In this document: one piece after another, positions 27,114 through 36,101 of the stretch
Numbering within the stretch: position 1 is the first letter of the stretch
How the letters are laid out: each line of letters starts with the position of its first letter
Assembly: GCF_900445235.1 (NCBI RefSeq)
Contig: NZ_UFSM01000001.1
Coordinates: 4,727,501 to 4,791,500 of the forward strand
Direction of reading: 5' to 3'
Source: Aminobacter aminovorans
GTDB taxonomy: Bacteria > Pseudomonadota > Alphaproteobacteria > Rhizobiales > Rhizobiaceae
Length of the DNA: 64,000 nt
The notes under the pieces: generated by a model
Databases searched by the model: none
What the model saw: only the letters and a program-made list of their open reading frames with translations
Told to the model about the DNA's origin: nothing
Translations under genes and position numbers: made by a program

Positions 27114-28075
27114 GCGCGGGAACAAACAAGCTGAACGTCACCGTGACCGAGGTGGTCGCGGTCAATGAACTGGTCAAGCGTTTCCACTTCGAGCGCACCG
27201 ACGGCGGCAACCTGCCGACCTTTTCAGGCGGCGCCCATGTCGTCGTCGAAATGCGCGACGGCGACATCACCAGGCTCAACCCCTATTCGCTGATGAGCTC
27301 GCCGCTCGCCACACGCGACTACACGATTTCGGTGCGCCGCGACGACGTCGGCCGCGGCGGCTCGCTGTTCATGCACAACCGCGTCAAGCGCGGCAGCGAA
27401 ATGGTCATCAGCTACCCGGTGAACCTGTTTTCGCTGGACCTGCGCGCCAGGAAGCACCTGATGATCGCCGGCGGCATCGGCATTACGCCGTTCCTTGCAC
27501 AGACAGCCCAACTCGCCTCGGCGGGCGGCAATTTCGAGCTGCACTACACCTGCCGCTCCGAGGCTCTCGGCAGCTACACCGAGGTGCTGCGCGAACGCTA
27601 CGGCAACAGGGTCAACCTCTATTACGACGAGCACAACGAGCGCATTCCGCTCGACCGCCTGCTCGCTACGCAGCCGCTGGGCACGCATATCTATGTCTGC
27701 GGCCCAGCCGGCATGATCAAATGGGTGCGCGACACCGCTGTCGCTCATGGCTGGCCGGAAGACTCGGTGCACTACGAACATTTCGCAGCGCCGCAGCCGG
27801 GCACGCCGTTTGACGTCAAGCTGGCAGTCAGCGGCCTGGAAATCCGGGTCGGCGAGCAACAGAGCCTGCTCGAGGCGATCGAGGCTGCAGGCGTCGATCC
27901 GCCCTATCTCTGCCGCGGCGGCGTCTGCGGCCAGTGCGAAACCAACGTCATTTCCTATGACGGCACGTTCAAGCACAACGACCATTGGCTGAGCGACGAG
28001 GAGCACTGCTCGGGCAAGAAGATCATGCCATGCGTTTCGCGCTTCGAGGGCCGCTCGCTGGTCCTGGAACGGTAG
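27110..28075 (+). CDS. dmmB: dimethylamine monooxygenase reductase subunit DmmB (PDR type)
   Basis: A 321-residue phthalate-dioxygenase-reductase-type electron carrier. The flavin domain has LNPYSLMSSP near residue 57. The NAD domain has MIAGGIGITPFLAQ at about 118–131 and IYVCGPAGM. A plant-type 2Fe-2S domain carries C268, C273, C276 and C308 (LCRGGVCGQCETN). Electrons would pass from NAD(P)H through flavin and the cluster to the haem oxygenase DmmC. GTG start overlapping the dmmA stop. Confidence 0.9.
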   Translation: MSAGTNKLNVTVTEVVAVNELVKRFHFERTDGGNLPTFSGGAHVVVEMRDGDITRLNPYSLMSSPLATRDYTISVRRDDVGRGGSLFMHNRVKRGSEMVISYPVNLFSLDLRARKHLMIAGGIGITPFLAQTAQLASAGGNFELHYTCRSEALGSYTEVLRERYGNRVNLYYDEHNERIPLDRLLATQPLGTHIYVCGPAGMIKWVRDTAVAHGWPEDSVHYEHFAAPQPGTPFDVKLAVSGLEIRVGEQQSLLEAIEAAGVDPPYLCRGGVCGQCETNVISYDGTFKHNDHWLSDEEHCSGKKIMPCVSRFEGRSLVLER

Positions 28076-28117
28076 AACATCCCGGAGCGCCTTACGCTCT
28101 GGAAGAGGGAGGAATTG

Positions 28118-29158
28118 ATGGGAATTAATTTCAGGAAAGAAACATTCCGCGACGATTTTACCTTCAGGAACAGTCCTGAGAACATCAGGCGGTTTCCCTT
28201 CCCCTATCACGAAGACGCCTACATGTACTCGGTCAACATCGAGCCGCACGTGCCCGGGCCGAAGAACAGCGTTTTCGAACATCTGATAGACGTCGACGAG
28301 CACTATGTTTCGGAGATGCAGGACCGCGCCATGGTGCTGGCGGAGGATCCGCTGCGCTGCCAGTCCCTGCCGCATATGACGCTAGCCGGCTGGGACCTGC
28401 TCGAACTCCTGATGACCGAGAAGGCGGCGAGCTATCCCGAGCACTTCACGTTGACCCGCGATGGCGACCGCTGGCGCTGGATCAACCGGCCGCTCGGCAT
28501 CGATGACACCTTCACCTTCGGTGACGTCTCCACCTTGCCCTACGGGCCGATGGAGTACATCACCCGTCAGAGCCAGGGCGATTTCGCCATCCTCGACCAG
28601 CGGGACAACAACCTGTGGATGGACGCCGGCATGATCACCACGCAGGCGGACTGGTCGCTCGATTTTGACATCGGCATGAACTTCTTCGAGTGGCACGCAC
28701 CGGTGCCGCTGGCGCATGAGATGGGCGTCTTCACCCGCGCGCTGAAGTTCCTGACCAACATCCAGCAGGGCAAGCCGGCACGTCGGCTGAACTGGACGAT
28801 GACTATCAATCCGCGGCTCGATACCAGCCCGGAAAACTTCCATAAATGGGGCAGCGACCGCCTGTCGGTGACGCCGGAGAATGTCGGCCAGAAGGTCCAT
28901 CTGCGCGTCGAGCTGCAGAGCTTCTGGCGACTGCCGCGCTCCAATGCGCTGGTGTTCCCGATCCGCTGCTACCTGCTCAAGATGGATGAACTGGTGACGG
29001 TGCCGAAATGGGCACGCCGCTTCCACCGGGTGCTGCGCGACCTGCCGGTCGAGCTCGCCGAATACAAGGGCCTGACCCGTTATCGCCAGACCACCGTCGA
29101 GTGGCTGTCGAAATATGACGACGGCGCACCGACGTCGCCCGGCTTCAGCCCGGACTAG
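28118..29158 (+). CDS. dmmC: haem-dependent oxidative N-demethylase, DmmC (DUF3445)
   Basis: A 346-residue DUF3445 protein, the haem-dependent oxidative N-demethylase family. Recognised by FRNSPENIRRFPFPYHEDAY near the N-terminus, MTLAGWDLLELLM, the RQSQGDFAILDQRDN block and RVELQSFWRLPRSNALVFPIR (quoted in part) near residues 265–285. It should be the oxygenase that converts dimethylamine to monomethylamine plus a C1 unit. ATG 28118 follows GGGAGG with six bases spacing; a TTG just before was passed over. It ends the dmm operon and is followed by a strong terminator. Confidence 0.9.
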   Translation: MGINFRKETFRDDFTFRNSPENIRRFPFPYHEDAYMYSVNIEPHVPGPKNSVFEHLIDVDEHYVSEMQDRAMVLAEDPLRCQSLPHMTLAGWDLLELLMTEKAASYPEHFTLTRDGDRWRWINRPLGIDDTFTFGDVSTLPYGPMEYITRQSQGDFAILDQRDNNLWMDAGMITTQADWSLDFDIGMNFFEWHAPVPLAHEMGVFTRALKFLTNIQQGKPARRLNWTMTINPRLDTSPENFHKWGSDRLSVTPENVGQKVHLRVELQSFWRLPRSNALVFPIRCYLLKMDELVTVPKWARRFHRVLRDLPVELAEYKGLTRYRQTTVEWLSKYDDGAPTSPGFSPD

Positions 29159-29186
29159 CTTTTCGCCCGAAGAAATTGAAATGCCA

Positions 29187-29220
29187 AACGCCGCGTATCC
29201 TTGGGATGCGCGGCGTTTTT
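29187..29220 (+). terminator. rho-independent terminator of dmmDABC
   Basis: A 14-position stem (AACGCCGCGTATCC with GGATGCGCGGCGTT, one T·G pair) with a three-base loop, followed by a T run, starts 28 bases after the dmmC stop. Confidence 0.9.
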
Positions 29221-29222
29221 GG

Positions 29223-29978
29223 CTATGCGGGGATGTCGTTATCCTTGGCGTGCCTTGCGGAAGCAGGCGCTTGTCTGCGGTCGCCGGCAAAGAAGGCCCC
29301 GCCATTCCGCGACAATTCACTTTCGGCAAGGGCCAGAAGGGTGCTGCCTTGTCCGTTGGATGCGGCGTGGAAAGCCTCGTCGAACGCGACTGCAAGCTCC
29401 CTGTCGTGCTGCTGCAGCAAGCGTGGAACCCACTTGCCCTTGCCTGATCAAACGCCTCGTCCCAGCAATGCGAGATCGGCGAGCGGCTGATAGAGGCTGG
29501 CCGCAATCGCCAGGATTTCAGGGGCTGTGCGATCGCCGCGCAAGTCATCGACGAGATCCGTGATGATGTAACGAAGCTCCTTGCTTCGCGCGTCGGCCAG
29601 CGGGCCGGGCCCTTTCCGCATGCGTTCGGTCGCGTCCTGTTTGAGATGCTGTGCCAGCGCATCGCTATCTCCGACCGGCCGCCCCTCGGCTACCATATGA
29701 GCCAGAACGGGGTGGCCGTGGCGCGCATCTTCATCCATAAACCAGGCCAACGTCGAAGGATCATGAGCAAAGGCTTCGACAGGGACGCTCTCCTGAACGA
29801 ATGACTCCCTCCATGCGGCATCGATGTGGTCGAAGACCACGACCAGATCGATATCCGACGACGTAGTGCCTTGACCGCGCATGATCGAGCCCGCCACAAA
29901 GGCGCAAGCTGCCCCCGAAAATCGCTGCTCCACGATTTCGCTGGCGATTTTCAACGCGTTTTCTGCTGATGGCAGCAC
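29223..29978 (-). pseudogene. nucleotidyltransferase gene interrupted by an in-frame TGA
   Basis: The N-terminal part (176 codons, 29978–29448) is a MNT/pol-beta-type nucleotidyltransferase: FVAGSIMRGQGTTSSDIDLVVVF carries the G-S and D-x-D active-site motif (quoted in part here). A TGA at 29450–29448 stops it right after LLGRGV. The same frame continues without interruption for 74 codons as SGKGKWVPRLLQQHDRELAVAF... to a TAG at 29223. Text of the form 'W-SGKGKW-PR-L' looks like native protein, so the TGA most simply replaces a Trp codon TGG. A truncated but functional protein cannot be excluded. The gene is convergent with the dmm operon. Confidence 0.7.
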
Positions 29979-30041
29979 AGTATTTCCCTTGGTTCGAACC
30001 TCGGGAAATAGACGCCCTCCAGAGGTCGATCAAGGGCGCAA

Positions 30042-30752
30042 CTAGTCGCCGCTCGATCCTTGCGGGTAGGAGATGATGGAGAGATAGCGGATCGGCAGCT
30101 GCGTCAGCTCTTCCGGGCCATGCGGCGCGTCGGCGTCGAAGAACAGGCTGTCGCCCGGCGTCATGCGATAGAGATTACTGCCGTGCCGGTAAACGACCTC
30201 GCCTTCCAGCATATAGAGGAACTCCATGCCCTCGTGCTGGAACATCGGAAACACGTCCGAATCCCCTGACAGCGTGATGAGATAGGGTTCGACGGTCACA
30301 CCTGCGGTATTCGAGCCGATATGGCCGAGCAGATTGTACTGGTGCCCGGCGCGGGTGCCGCGGCGCTCGACATCGACGCCCTCGCCCGACTTGACGAAGA
30401 CGGCACTGCGCTCTTCCTCGAAGCGCCGGAAGAACGCCGTCAGCGGCACGCCGAGCGCCCGCGACAACGCCTGCAGCGTGGTCAGCGATGGCGACGTGAT
30501 GCCGTTCTCGATCTTTGACAGCATGCCGAGCGAAATGTTGGTCATCGCCGCGAGGTCGGCGACGGTGATGCCGAGCTTCTTGCGGAAAGCGCGGACCTCA
30601 TGCCCAAGCGCCACTTCCAGCACCTTTTCCGGCGTGTCGCGGACAGCGTGCGGATCCTGGTGAAGCGGCGCCGGAGGAGCCTTCATCGATACCGGGGCAG
30701 GCGCCTTCTTGCCGTCGGCAGTCATCACGGCTGACAAACGGTCATCTTTCAC
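30042..30752 (-). CDS. XRE-family regulator with cupin sensor domain
   Basis: A 236-residue regulator. Residues about 48–105 form an XRE helix-turn-helix (VRAFRKKLGITVADLA, then NISLGMLSKIENGITSPSLTTL quoted in part). A C-terminal cupin lies at about 165–230 (FQHEGMEFLYMLEGEVVYR, GDSLFFDADAPHGPEEL), the fold that binds small ligands. Such regulators commonly control amine or amino-acid catabolism. Its place 1 kb past dmmC makes it a candidate regulator of the island, but this is inference. GTG 30752 follows GAGGGG with about eight bases spacing; a later ATG at residue 10 is possible. Confidence 0.85.
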   Translation of the reverse strand: MKDDRLSAVMTADGKKAPAPVSMKAPPAPLHQDPHAVRDTPEKVLEVALGHEVRAFRKKLGITVADLAAMTNISLGMLSKIENGITSPSLTTLQALSRALGVPLTAFFRRFEEERSAVFVKSGEGVDVERRGTRAGHQYNLLGHIGSNTAGVTVEPYLITLSGDSDVFPMFQHEGMEFLYMLEGEVVYRHGSNLYRMTPGDSLFFDADAPHGPEELTQLPIRYLSIISYPQGSSGD

Positions 30753-31061
30753 GCAGCTGCCCCTCGTTGAAAAGCTCTCAAAATGATCAGTTCACCCATG
30801 GTAAAATTTCTTTACACAATTTTCAAGGGCCGGCGATCAAACTGCAGGCAAGATGCATAACGAAAAGGCAGGCTGACACGGGAAACCAATCAGCCTTAGA
30901 GCCTTGCTAACGCATCAAGGTGAGATCGGCCGGACGGAAGAGGCTCACTGATTTGGCTAGGGCCCTCCCCCCATTCGATTGATTTACAGCGACACCGGAG
31001 CGCGCGAGACTCCGCCTCGTGCAATTGCTTGCTGCAACGCACAATCAGTGGAGGAACTGCC
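30753..31061. other. 309-base divergent intergenic region, XRE gene and secreted protein gene
   Basis: Contains the leftward promoter listed at 30798 for the XRE gene. No coding frame was recognised. The 100 bases before the rightward gene show a GGAGG ribosome-binding site (31050–31054) but no clear promoter hexamers. Confidence 0.5.
30798..30826 (-). promoter_or_regulatory. sigma-70-type promoter of the XRE-cupin gene
   Basis: On the minus strand, TTGAAA (30826–30821) and TACCAT (30803–30798) are separated by exactly 17 bases, 46 bases before the GTG start. Both hexamers are recognisable but imperfect. Confidence 0.45.
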
Positions 31062-31661
31062 ATGAGGTCTGCCGGTTTCGCCAGTGGCGCCATCGTCGCC
31101 CTGGCTCTCGCCTGGATTGCGAGCCCAACCATCAATGCCGCCCGTGCCGAAGAACCCAGCAAAGCCGAACTCGACGCGGCGCGCCAGGCACTGGAAAAAT
31201 ATAAGGATCCCTATGTCGCTATCCGCGACCTTTATCTATCGACGGTGGGTTGCGTTCACTACACCGGCGAAAAGATCGAAGGGCGGATGGAGTATCCGAA
31301 GGGCGCGATGGGCATCCACTTCGTCAATCTCACCGTGAAGGGGCCGCCAGATCCCAGCAAGCCGAATGTGCTGGTCTACGAGCCTGGGACCGACGGCAAG
31401 CTCACTCTCGTCGCGGTCGAGTGGCTGGTTCCAATGGACGCCGTAAAGGAACGGCCAACCGTGCTTGGCCAGCCGTTCCAGGGGCCGATGGAAGGCCACG
31501 AACCGCTCATTCCCAAGGAGTTCGCCCATTACGACCTGCATGCCTGGCTGTTCAAGGACAATCCTAATGGGATGTTCAGCCCGACGAATCCTGACGTGAA
31601 ATGCGACGGCTACCCATTCACCCTCCTCGAGGAGCCAACCAAGATGGTGCATCCGCAGTAG
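31062..31661 (+). CDS. secreted protein of unknown function
   Basis: A 199-residue protein with a clear Sec signal peptide: basic start MRSAGF, hydrophobic core (AIVALALAWIA) and a likely cleavage after ARA before EEPSKAE, about residue 30. The mature part contains the phrases YPKGAMGIHFVN and EPGTDGKLTLVAVEWLVP and two cysteines (VGCVHY and VKCDGY) that could pair in the periplasm. No domain was recognised. ATG 31062 has GGAGG upstream, so the 11-codon longer frame was rejected. Confidence 0.75.
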   Translation: MRSAGFASGAIVALALAWIASPTINAARAEEPSKAELDAARQALEKYKDPYVAIRDLYLSTVGCVHYTGEKIEGRMEYPKGAMGIHFVNLTVKGPPDPSKPNVLVYEPGTDGKLTLVAVEWLVPMDAVKERPTVLGQPFQGPMEGHEPLIPKEFAHYDLHAWLFKDNPNGMFSPTNPDVKCDGYPFTLLEEPTKMVHPQ

Positions 31662-31698
31662 GCGGAAGCGCCGTCAGGGATCGTCGCATCCAGGCTGA

Positions 31699-32619
31699 TT
31701 ACGCGGCCGGCACGCCGAGTTCGGCCCGGTCGACAAGCGCGCCGTGATGGCCGATGACGGCGGCCGCCACGTCGGCGGCCAAGCTTGCTGCCGCGCCATG
31801 GTCGCCGGTCGTGAGGTATTTGGCGAGGAAGGCGCCGTTGAAGCTGTCGCCGGCGCCAGTCGTGTCCAGGACTTTTTCCGCCCGCGTGGCAGGCACGAAG
31901 GCTCGATCTCCGTCGAAGCTCAGGGTGATACCAGCCGCGCCGTCCTTGACGACGAGCTTGCGCACACCGAGGCCAGTGTAACGCGCGATCGTCGCGTCGA
32001 CCGAAGCGTCGCCGAAATGCGTTGCTTCATCCTCGAAGCTCGGCATCACCATGCAGGAAACCGTGGCACCATCCGATATGGCGCGACGCATCCTTTCGGC
32101 GTCGTCCCACAGACGTGGCCGAATGTTCGGGTCGAAGGCCACCAACTTGCCGTCTGCCTTGGCGCGGCTGAGTTCACCCAGAAGTGTTGCGAGCGCCCCC
32201 GGCGCCAGGATCGCCAGCGTGATGCCGGAGAAGAAGACCATCTCCGAGGCGTCGATGGCAGCGCGCAAAGCGGCAGCATCATCGGCAAGCAGCCGTGCCG
32301 CCGAAACCGAGCGCCAGTAGGAAAAGCTGCGCTCGCCTTCCCTCAAGTGGATCATGTAGAGGCCGGGCGTGCGCTCCGGCAAACGGCGGATGAAGCCGGT
32401 TCCGACCTTAGTGCCTTCAATGAAGGCCAGCATCTCGTCCGAAATCGTGTCGATGCCGACGGCGGAGAAATAGTCGACCGGCCAGGCCTCTGGAAGGAAA
32501 CTCCTGAGATAATAGGCGGTGTTGAAGGTGTCGCCGGCAAAGCCCTTGCGCATCAGGCCGTCCCCCGCCTGGCGAAGTTCGACCATGCATTCGCCGATCA
32601 GGAGTGCGCGTCCGGCCAT
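31699..32619 (-). CDS. kdgK: 2-dehydro-3-deoxygluconokinase (PfkB family)
   Basis: A 306-residue PfkB/ribokinase-family sugar kinase. N-terminal LLIGECMVELRQ and FAGDTFNTAYYLRSFLP are characteristic of KDG kinases. The catalytic aspartate D258 is in LDTTGAGDSFNGAFLAKYL. It would phosphorylate 2-keto-3-deoxygluconate to KDPG, an Entner–Doudoroff intermediate. It is the last gene of a leftward operon (ABC importer, RidA, IclR, kinase), 33 bases after the IclR gene, suggesting that the operon's substrate is turned into KDG. Confidence 0.85.
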   Translation of the reverse strand: MAGRALLIGECMVELRQAGDGLMRKGFAGDTFNTAYYLRSFLPEAWPVDYFSAVGIDTISDEMLAFIEGTKVGTGFIRRLPERTPGLYMIHLREGERSFSYWRSVSAARLLADDAAALRAAIDASEMVFFSGITLAILAPGALATLLGELSRAKADGKLVAFDPNIRPRLWDDAERMRRAISDGATVSCMVMPSFEDEATHFGDASVDATIARYTGLGVRKLVVKDGAAGITLSFDGDRAFVPATRAEKVLDTTGAGDSFNGAFLAKYLTTGDHGAAASLAADVAAAVIGHHGALVDRAELGVPAA

Positions 32620-32652
32620 GAAGGGTATCCAGAATGTTGTATGTTGCGCCGC

Positions 32653-33474
32653 TTAGCGCCGCCCGACGGCGCGGGCAGCACCCGGCGCGTGCTCGTCGGC
32701 GACATGGCCGAGGCGGTTCGACAGGTCGGCTGCCGCATCGAGCAGCGTCTTGAGATAGCTGGCGTGGTTCTTGAGCCCATCCTCGCGCGGCGCCACGAGG
32801 CAGAGCGTTGCGATACAGATGTTGTCGGCCTGGTAGACCGGCACGGCGAAGCAGTGGGTGAAGTTCTCAACGGCGCTATTGAAGGTGTAGTAGCCCACCC
32901 GTGATGCCTCGCGCACCTCCGCGATGAATTGTGCCGGATCGAGCCACTGGCCATTGGGCAGCTGGAAATCCTCCTTCGGGATGAAGTCGAGGATTTCCTG
33001 GTCGCTCATATGGGCTACCAGCAGCCGTCCCGACGCCGTCCAGGCGATGGAGACGGGATCGCCGACATTCGACGAGATGCGGAACGGGCGCAGCCCTTCC
33101 TTCATCTGGGCGACGGTGTACTTGTTGCCCTCGAGCAAACACATCTGCGCCGTCTCGCGCGTCTCCTCGGCGATGTGCGTCAGCAGCTTGTCGCATTCGC
33201 GCATCAGGTCGAACTGCTCGGCATAGGCCATGCCCAAGAAATAGAGCTTGCGGCCGAGGAAGACGCGGCCGTCCTCACCCCGATATTCGAGCACGCCCTG
33301 ACGCATCAGAAGATTGACCAGTTCATAGACGGACGAACGTGGTGCGCCGATGCCCGACGCGATTTCGTTTGGGCGCAGCGGCGTGCGCTTGAGGCGCAAG
33401 AAGTTCATGATCTCGAAGGCGCGGTCGAGACCGCGCGCCCGCCTGCTGGTCATGTCGTCGGATACGTCGTCCAT
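32653..33474 (-). CDS. IclR-family transcriptional regulator
   Basis: A 273-residue regulator with an N-terminal winged helix (ARGLDRAFEIMNFL, LRPNEIASGIGAPRSSVYELVNLL quoted in part) and the IclR effector domain (ETAQMCLLEGNKYTVAQM, PVSIAWTASGRLLVAHM). The ATG at 33474 was preferred over 33504 because a GAGGCGG site precedes it. It is inside the ABC–RidA–KdgK operon and probably controls it and the divergent aldolase-like gene through the repeats at 36978–37002. Confidence 0.88.
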   Translation of the reverse strand: MDDVSDDMTSRRARGLDRAFEIMNFLRLKRTPLRPNEIASGIGAPRSSVYELVNLLMRQGVLEYRGEDGRVFLGRKLYFLGMAYAEQFDLMRECDKLLTHIAEETRETAQMCLLEGNKYTVAQMKEGLRPFRISSNVGDPVSIAWTASGRLLVAHMSDQEILDFIPKEDFQLPNGQWLDPAQFIAEVREASRVGYYTFNSAVENFTHCFAVPVYQADNICIATLCLVAPREDGLKNHASYLKTLLDAAADLSNRLGHVADEHAPGAARAVGRR

Positions 33475-33516
33475 GTGCCGCCTCTCCCGGCAGATCGCCG
33501 GCAAAACTTCATGCCA

Positions 33517-33900
33517 TCACGGCGCCTTGTAGGCGACGCAGTCGATTTCGACTTTGCAATCGACCATCATACTCGACTGCACGCAAGCACGCGCCGGCGG
33601 ATGGTCGCCGAAGTACTCGGCATAGACGCCGTTGAACGACCAGAAGTCACGGGGGTCGTCGAGCCAGACGCCGACACGCACGATGTGCTCCAGCCCATAG
33701 CCGGCTTCTTCCAGGATGGCGATGACGTTTTCCATCGTCTTGCGCGTCTCGGCGATGATGCCGCCACCGACGATCTCGCCATTCTCCATGGCGACCTGGC
33801 CGGAAACGTAGAGCCAGCCATTGGCCTCGACGGCGCGGGCGAAGGGCAGTGCCTGCTTGCCCGCCCCCGTCTGGCCGGTGCCATAGCGCTTGATCGTCAT
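33517..33900 (-). CDS. RidA family imine/enamine deaminase
   Basis: A 127-residue RidA (YjgF/YER057c) protein. The functional arginine R104 in PPARACVQSS and E119 in VEIDCVAY match residues needed for hydrolysis of reactive enamines or imines to keto acids and ammonia. RidA genes inside catabolic operons often serve a PLP-dependent dehydratase that releases such intermediates, in agreement with the PLP enzyme encoded divergently at 37100. Confidence 0.9.
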   Translation of the reverse strand: MTIKRYGTGQTGAGKQALPFARAVEANGWLYVSGQVAMENGEIVGGGIIAETRKTMENVIAILEEAGYGLEHIVRVGVWLDDPRDFWSFNGVYAEYFGDHPPARACVQSSMMVDCKVEIDCVAYKAP

Positions 33901-33916
33901 GTCTATTCTCCGAATG

Positions 33917-34687
33917 CTAGTTGAAGGTTGAGGTCTTGAGGAACTCGGCCAGTCGCTCGGTCTGTGGCTTCAGGAACATCTCGCGCGGATTGCCTTCCTC
34001 GCCGATGCGGCCCTGGTTCATGAAGATGACCCGTGACGACACCTCATAGGCGAAGCGCATTTCGTGGGTGACGAGCAGCATGCTCATGCCGTCGCGGGCG
34101 AGATCCTTGATGACCTGCAGCACCTCGTTGACCAGTTCGGGGTCGAGCGCCGAGGTGACCTCGTCGAACAACATCAGCTTGGGGTTCATGGCGATGGCAC
34201 GCGCGATCGCGACGCGCTGCTGCTGGCCGCCGGAGAGCTGGCCGGGGAAACGGTCGCGGCGCTCGGCGAGGCCGACACGGTCGAGCCACTTCTCGGCAAC
34301 GCTGCGCGCCTCCTCGCGAGACATCTTCTTGACCTTGACCAAGCCGAGCATGACGTTTTCGGCCGCGCTCATATGCGGGAACAGGTTGAACTGCTGGAAG
34401 GCCATGCCGGTCATCGCGCGCTGGCGGGCGATTTCCTTTTCCTTCTTGCGCCGACGCGTGCCGCCTGCGGTGTCATAGCCGATCTCTTCGCCGTCGATGC
34501 GGATCGAGCCGCCCTGGAATTCTTCCAGCATATTGATGCAGCGGAGCATCGTCGTCTTGCCCGAGCCGGACGAGCCGATGATCGAGATGACGTCACCCTG
34601 GGCCATGGTGCAGTCGACGCCCTTGAGCACTTCGACTTCGCCGTAGCGCTTGTGCAGGTCGCGGATTTCGAGAAGGTTGCCGGTCAT
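33917..34687 (-). CDS. polar amino acid ABC transporter ATP-binding protein
   Basis: A 256-residue ABC ATPase of the HisP/GlnQ type: Walker [10 protein letters not shown] near residue 40, the family-specific [16 protein letters not shown], signature [14 protein letters not shown] and Walker [18 protein letters not shown] 34687 was used because the longer frame (34726) would overlap the permease gene. It energises the importer formed with the two permeases and binding protein upstream. Confidence 0.93.
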   Translation of the reverse strand: MTGNLLEIRDLHKRYGEVEVLKGVDCTMAQGDVISIIGSSGSGKTTMLRCINMLEEFQGGSIRIDGEEIGYDTAGGTRRRKKEKEIARQRAMTGMAFQQFNLFPHMSAAENVMLGLVKVKKMSREEARSVAEKWLDRVGLAERRDRFPGQLSGGQQQRVAIARAIAMNPKLMLFDEVTSALDPELVNEVLQVIKDLARDGMSMLLVTHEMRFAYEVSSRVIFMNQGRIGEEGNPREMFLKPQTERLAEFLKTSTFN

Positions 34688-34697
34688 TCTTGCGGCC

Positions 34698-35369
34698 TCA
34701 CGAGGGGATCGAGGTTTTGCGTTCAACGTAGCGGCCGAAACGCTCGATGCCGTAGTTGACGACGAAATAGAGGAAGCCTGCGAAGAAATAGAATTCGAGG
34801 CTCATGAAGGTGCGCGAGATCAGCTCCTGCGTCCTGAGCAAAAGCTCGGCCACACCGATGATGGACAGCAGCGTCGAGGCCTTGACCATCTCGGCGGCGG
34901 TATTGACCCAGGCCGGCAGCACTTGGCGCAGCGCCTGCGGCCCGAGCACATAGGCGAAGGTCTGCGGGAAGGTCAGGCCGATCGCCTTGGCCGCCTCGGT
35001 CTGACCCCTGGGGATCGACTGCAGCGCGCCGCGCACGATCTCGCCGACATGCGACGAACAGAATACCGCAAGCGCCAGCACGCCGGCCTGGAACGGGCCG
35101 AGGTCGATGCCGATGGTGCCGAGCACATAGTAGCTCGCCAGAACCAGCACCAGCACCGGGGTGCCGCGGATGAAATCGGTGTAGCCGCGCACCAGCCAGC
35201 GCAGCGGCCTGTTGCCATAGGTGAGCGCAAGCCCGACGCCGATGCCCAAGATGGTGCCGACGAGGATCGCCAGGACCGAGATGGAGACGGTGACGCCGAT
35301 GCCCTTGAGGATCGGGATGCGGGCCAGCCACAGCGTTTCGAAGAATGTCACGAGTTCCATGGCGTTCAC
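34698..35369 (-). CDS. polar amino acid ABC transporter permease (HisM/HisQ type)
   Basis: A 223-residue inner-membrane permease with about five helices and the family pattern [15 protein letters not shown] and the EAA-like loop [24 protein letters not shown] (quoted in part). GTG 35369 overlaps the stop of the preceding permease (GTGA); ATG 35360 is an alternative. It pairs with the 35366–36028 product. Confidence 0.9.
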   Translation of the reverse strand: MNAMELVTFFETLWLARIPILKGIGVTVSISVLAILVGTILGIGVGLALTYGNRPLRWLVRGYTDFIRGTPVLVLVLASYYVLGTIGIDLGPFQAGVLALAVFCSSHVGEIVRGALQSIPRGQTEAAKAIGLTFPQTFAYVLGPQALRQVLPAWVNTAAEMVKASTLLSIIGVAELLLRTQELISRTFMSLEFYFFAGFLYFVVNYGIERFGRYVERKTSIPS

Positions 35370-36028
35370 CGGGGAATGGACATGCGCCGCTCAAGCCTGC
35401 GCAGCAGGGCTGCGAGCACCGAGCAGGTAGCGACATAGAGACAGCTGGCGACGATCCAGGTCTCGATGACACGGAAGGTCTCGACGTTGATCTTGCGCGC
35501 CTCGAAGGTCAGCTCCGGCACGGCTATCGCCGCTGCCAGCGAGGTGTCCTTGAACAGCGAGATCAGCGTGCTCGACAGCGATGGCAACACGTTGCGCAGC
35601 ATCAGCGGCATGACGATCGAGCTGCGGATCTGCGACTGCGTCAAGCCGATGGCGAGGCCGGCCTCCTTCAGACCATTGGGCACGGCGAGCAGGCCGCCAC
35701 GAAACACTTCGGCGAGATAGGCGCCGGAGTAGAGCGCCAGCGTCGCGACGAAGCTTTCGATCTTGCCGAGCCGGATGCCAAGCTGCGGCAGCGCGAAGAA
35801 GGTGAACAGCACCAGCACCAGGATCGGTGTGTTGCGGATGATGGTGACGTAGATGCGCGCAGGGTGGCGCAATGCCCCCTGATTCGACAACAGGCCGAAG
35901 GCGGTGATGAGCCCGAGCACGCAGCCGATGGCGATCGCCACGAAGGCGAGCGCCAGGCTCAGCCCGAGGCCCCAGAGCAACTGGTCGAAACTGCGCCAGA
36001 CCGCCGAGAAATTGAGCGTGTAACCCAT
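35366..36028 (-). CDS. polar amino acid ABC transporter permease (HisM/HisQ type)
   Basis: A 220-residue permease of the same family, with IYVTIIRNTPILVLVLFTFFAL (in part) and the EAA-like loop LKEAGLAIGLTQSQIRSSIVMP (in part). It is coupled by overlap to the downstream permease and lies 73 bases after the binding-protein gene. Confidence 0.9.
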   Translation of the reverse strand: MGYTLNFSAVWRSFDQLLWGLGLSLALAFVAIAIGCVLGLITAFGLLSNQGALRHPARIYVTIIRNTPILVLVLFTFFALPQLGIRLGKIESFVATLALYSGAYLAEVFRGGLLAVPNGLKEAGLAIGLTQSQIRSSIVMPLMLRNVLPSLSSTLISLFKDTSLAAAIAVPELTFEARKINVETFRVIETWIVASCLYVATCSVLAALLRRLERRMSIPR

Positions 36029-36101
36029 GGTGCCGTCAGGTTCCGGTCAGAAGTGTTGGCGCGGCCGCATGTGCCAGGGGGCCGCGCCACTATTGGCGAG
36101 C

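Noticed and set aside
29223..29420. Separate 65-residue gene upstream of the dmm terminator on the minus strand
   Set aside because: Same frame as the nucleotidyltransferase and no ribosome-binding site; best explained as its C-terminal part after a premature stop.
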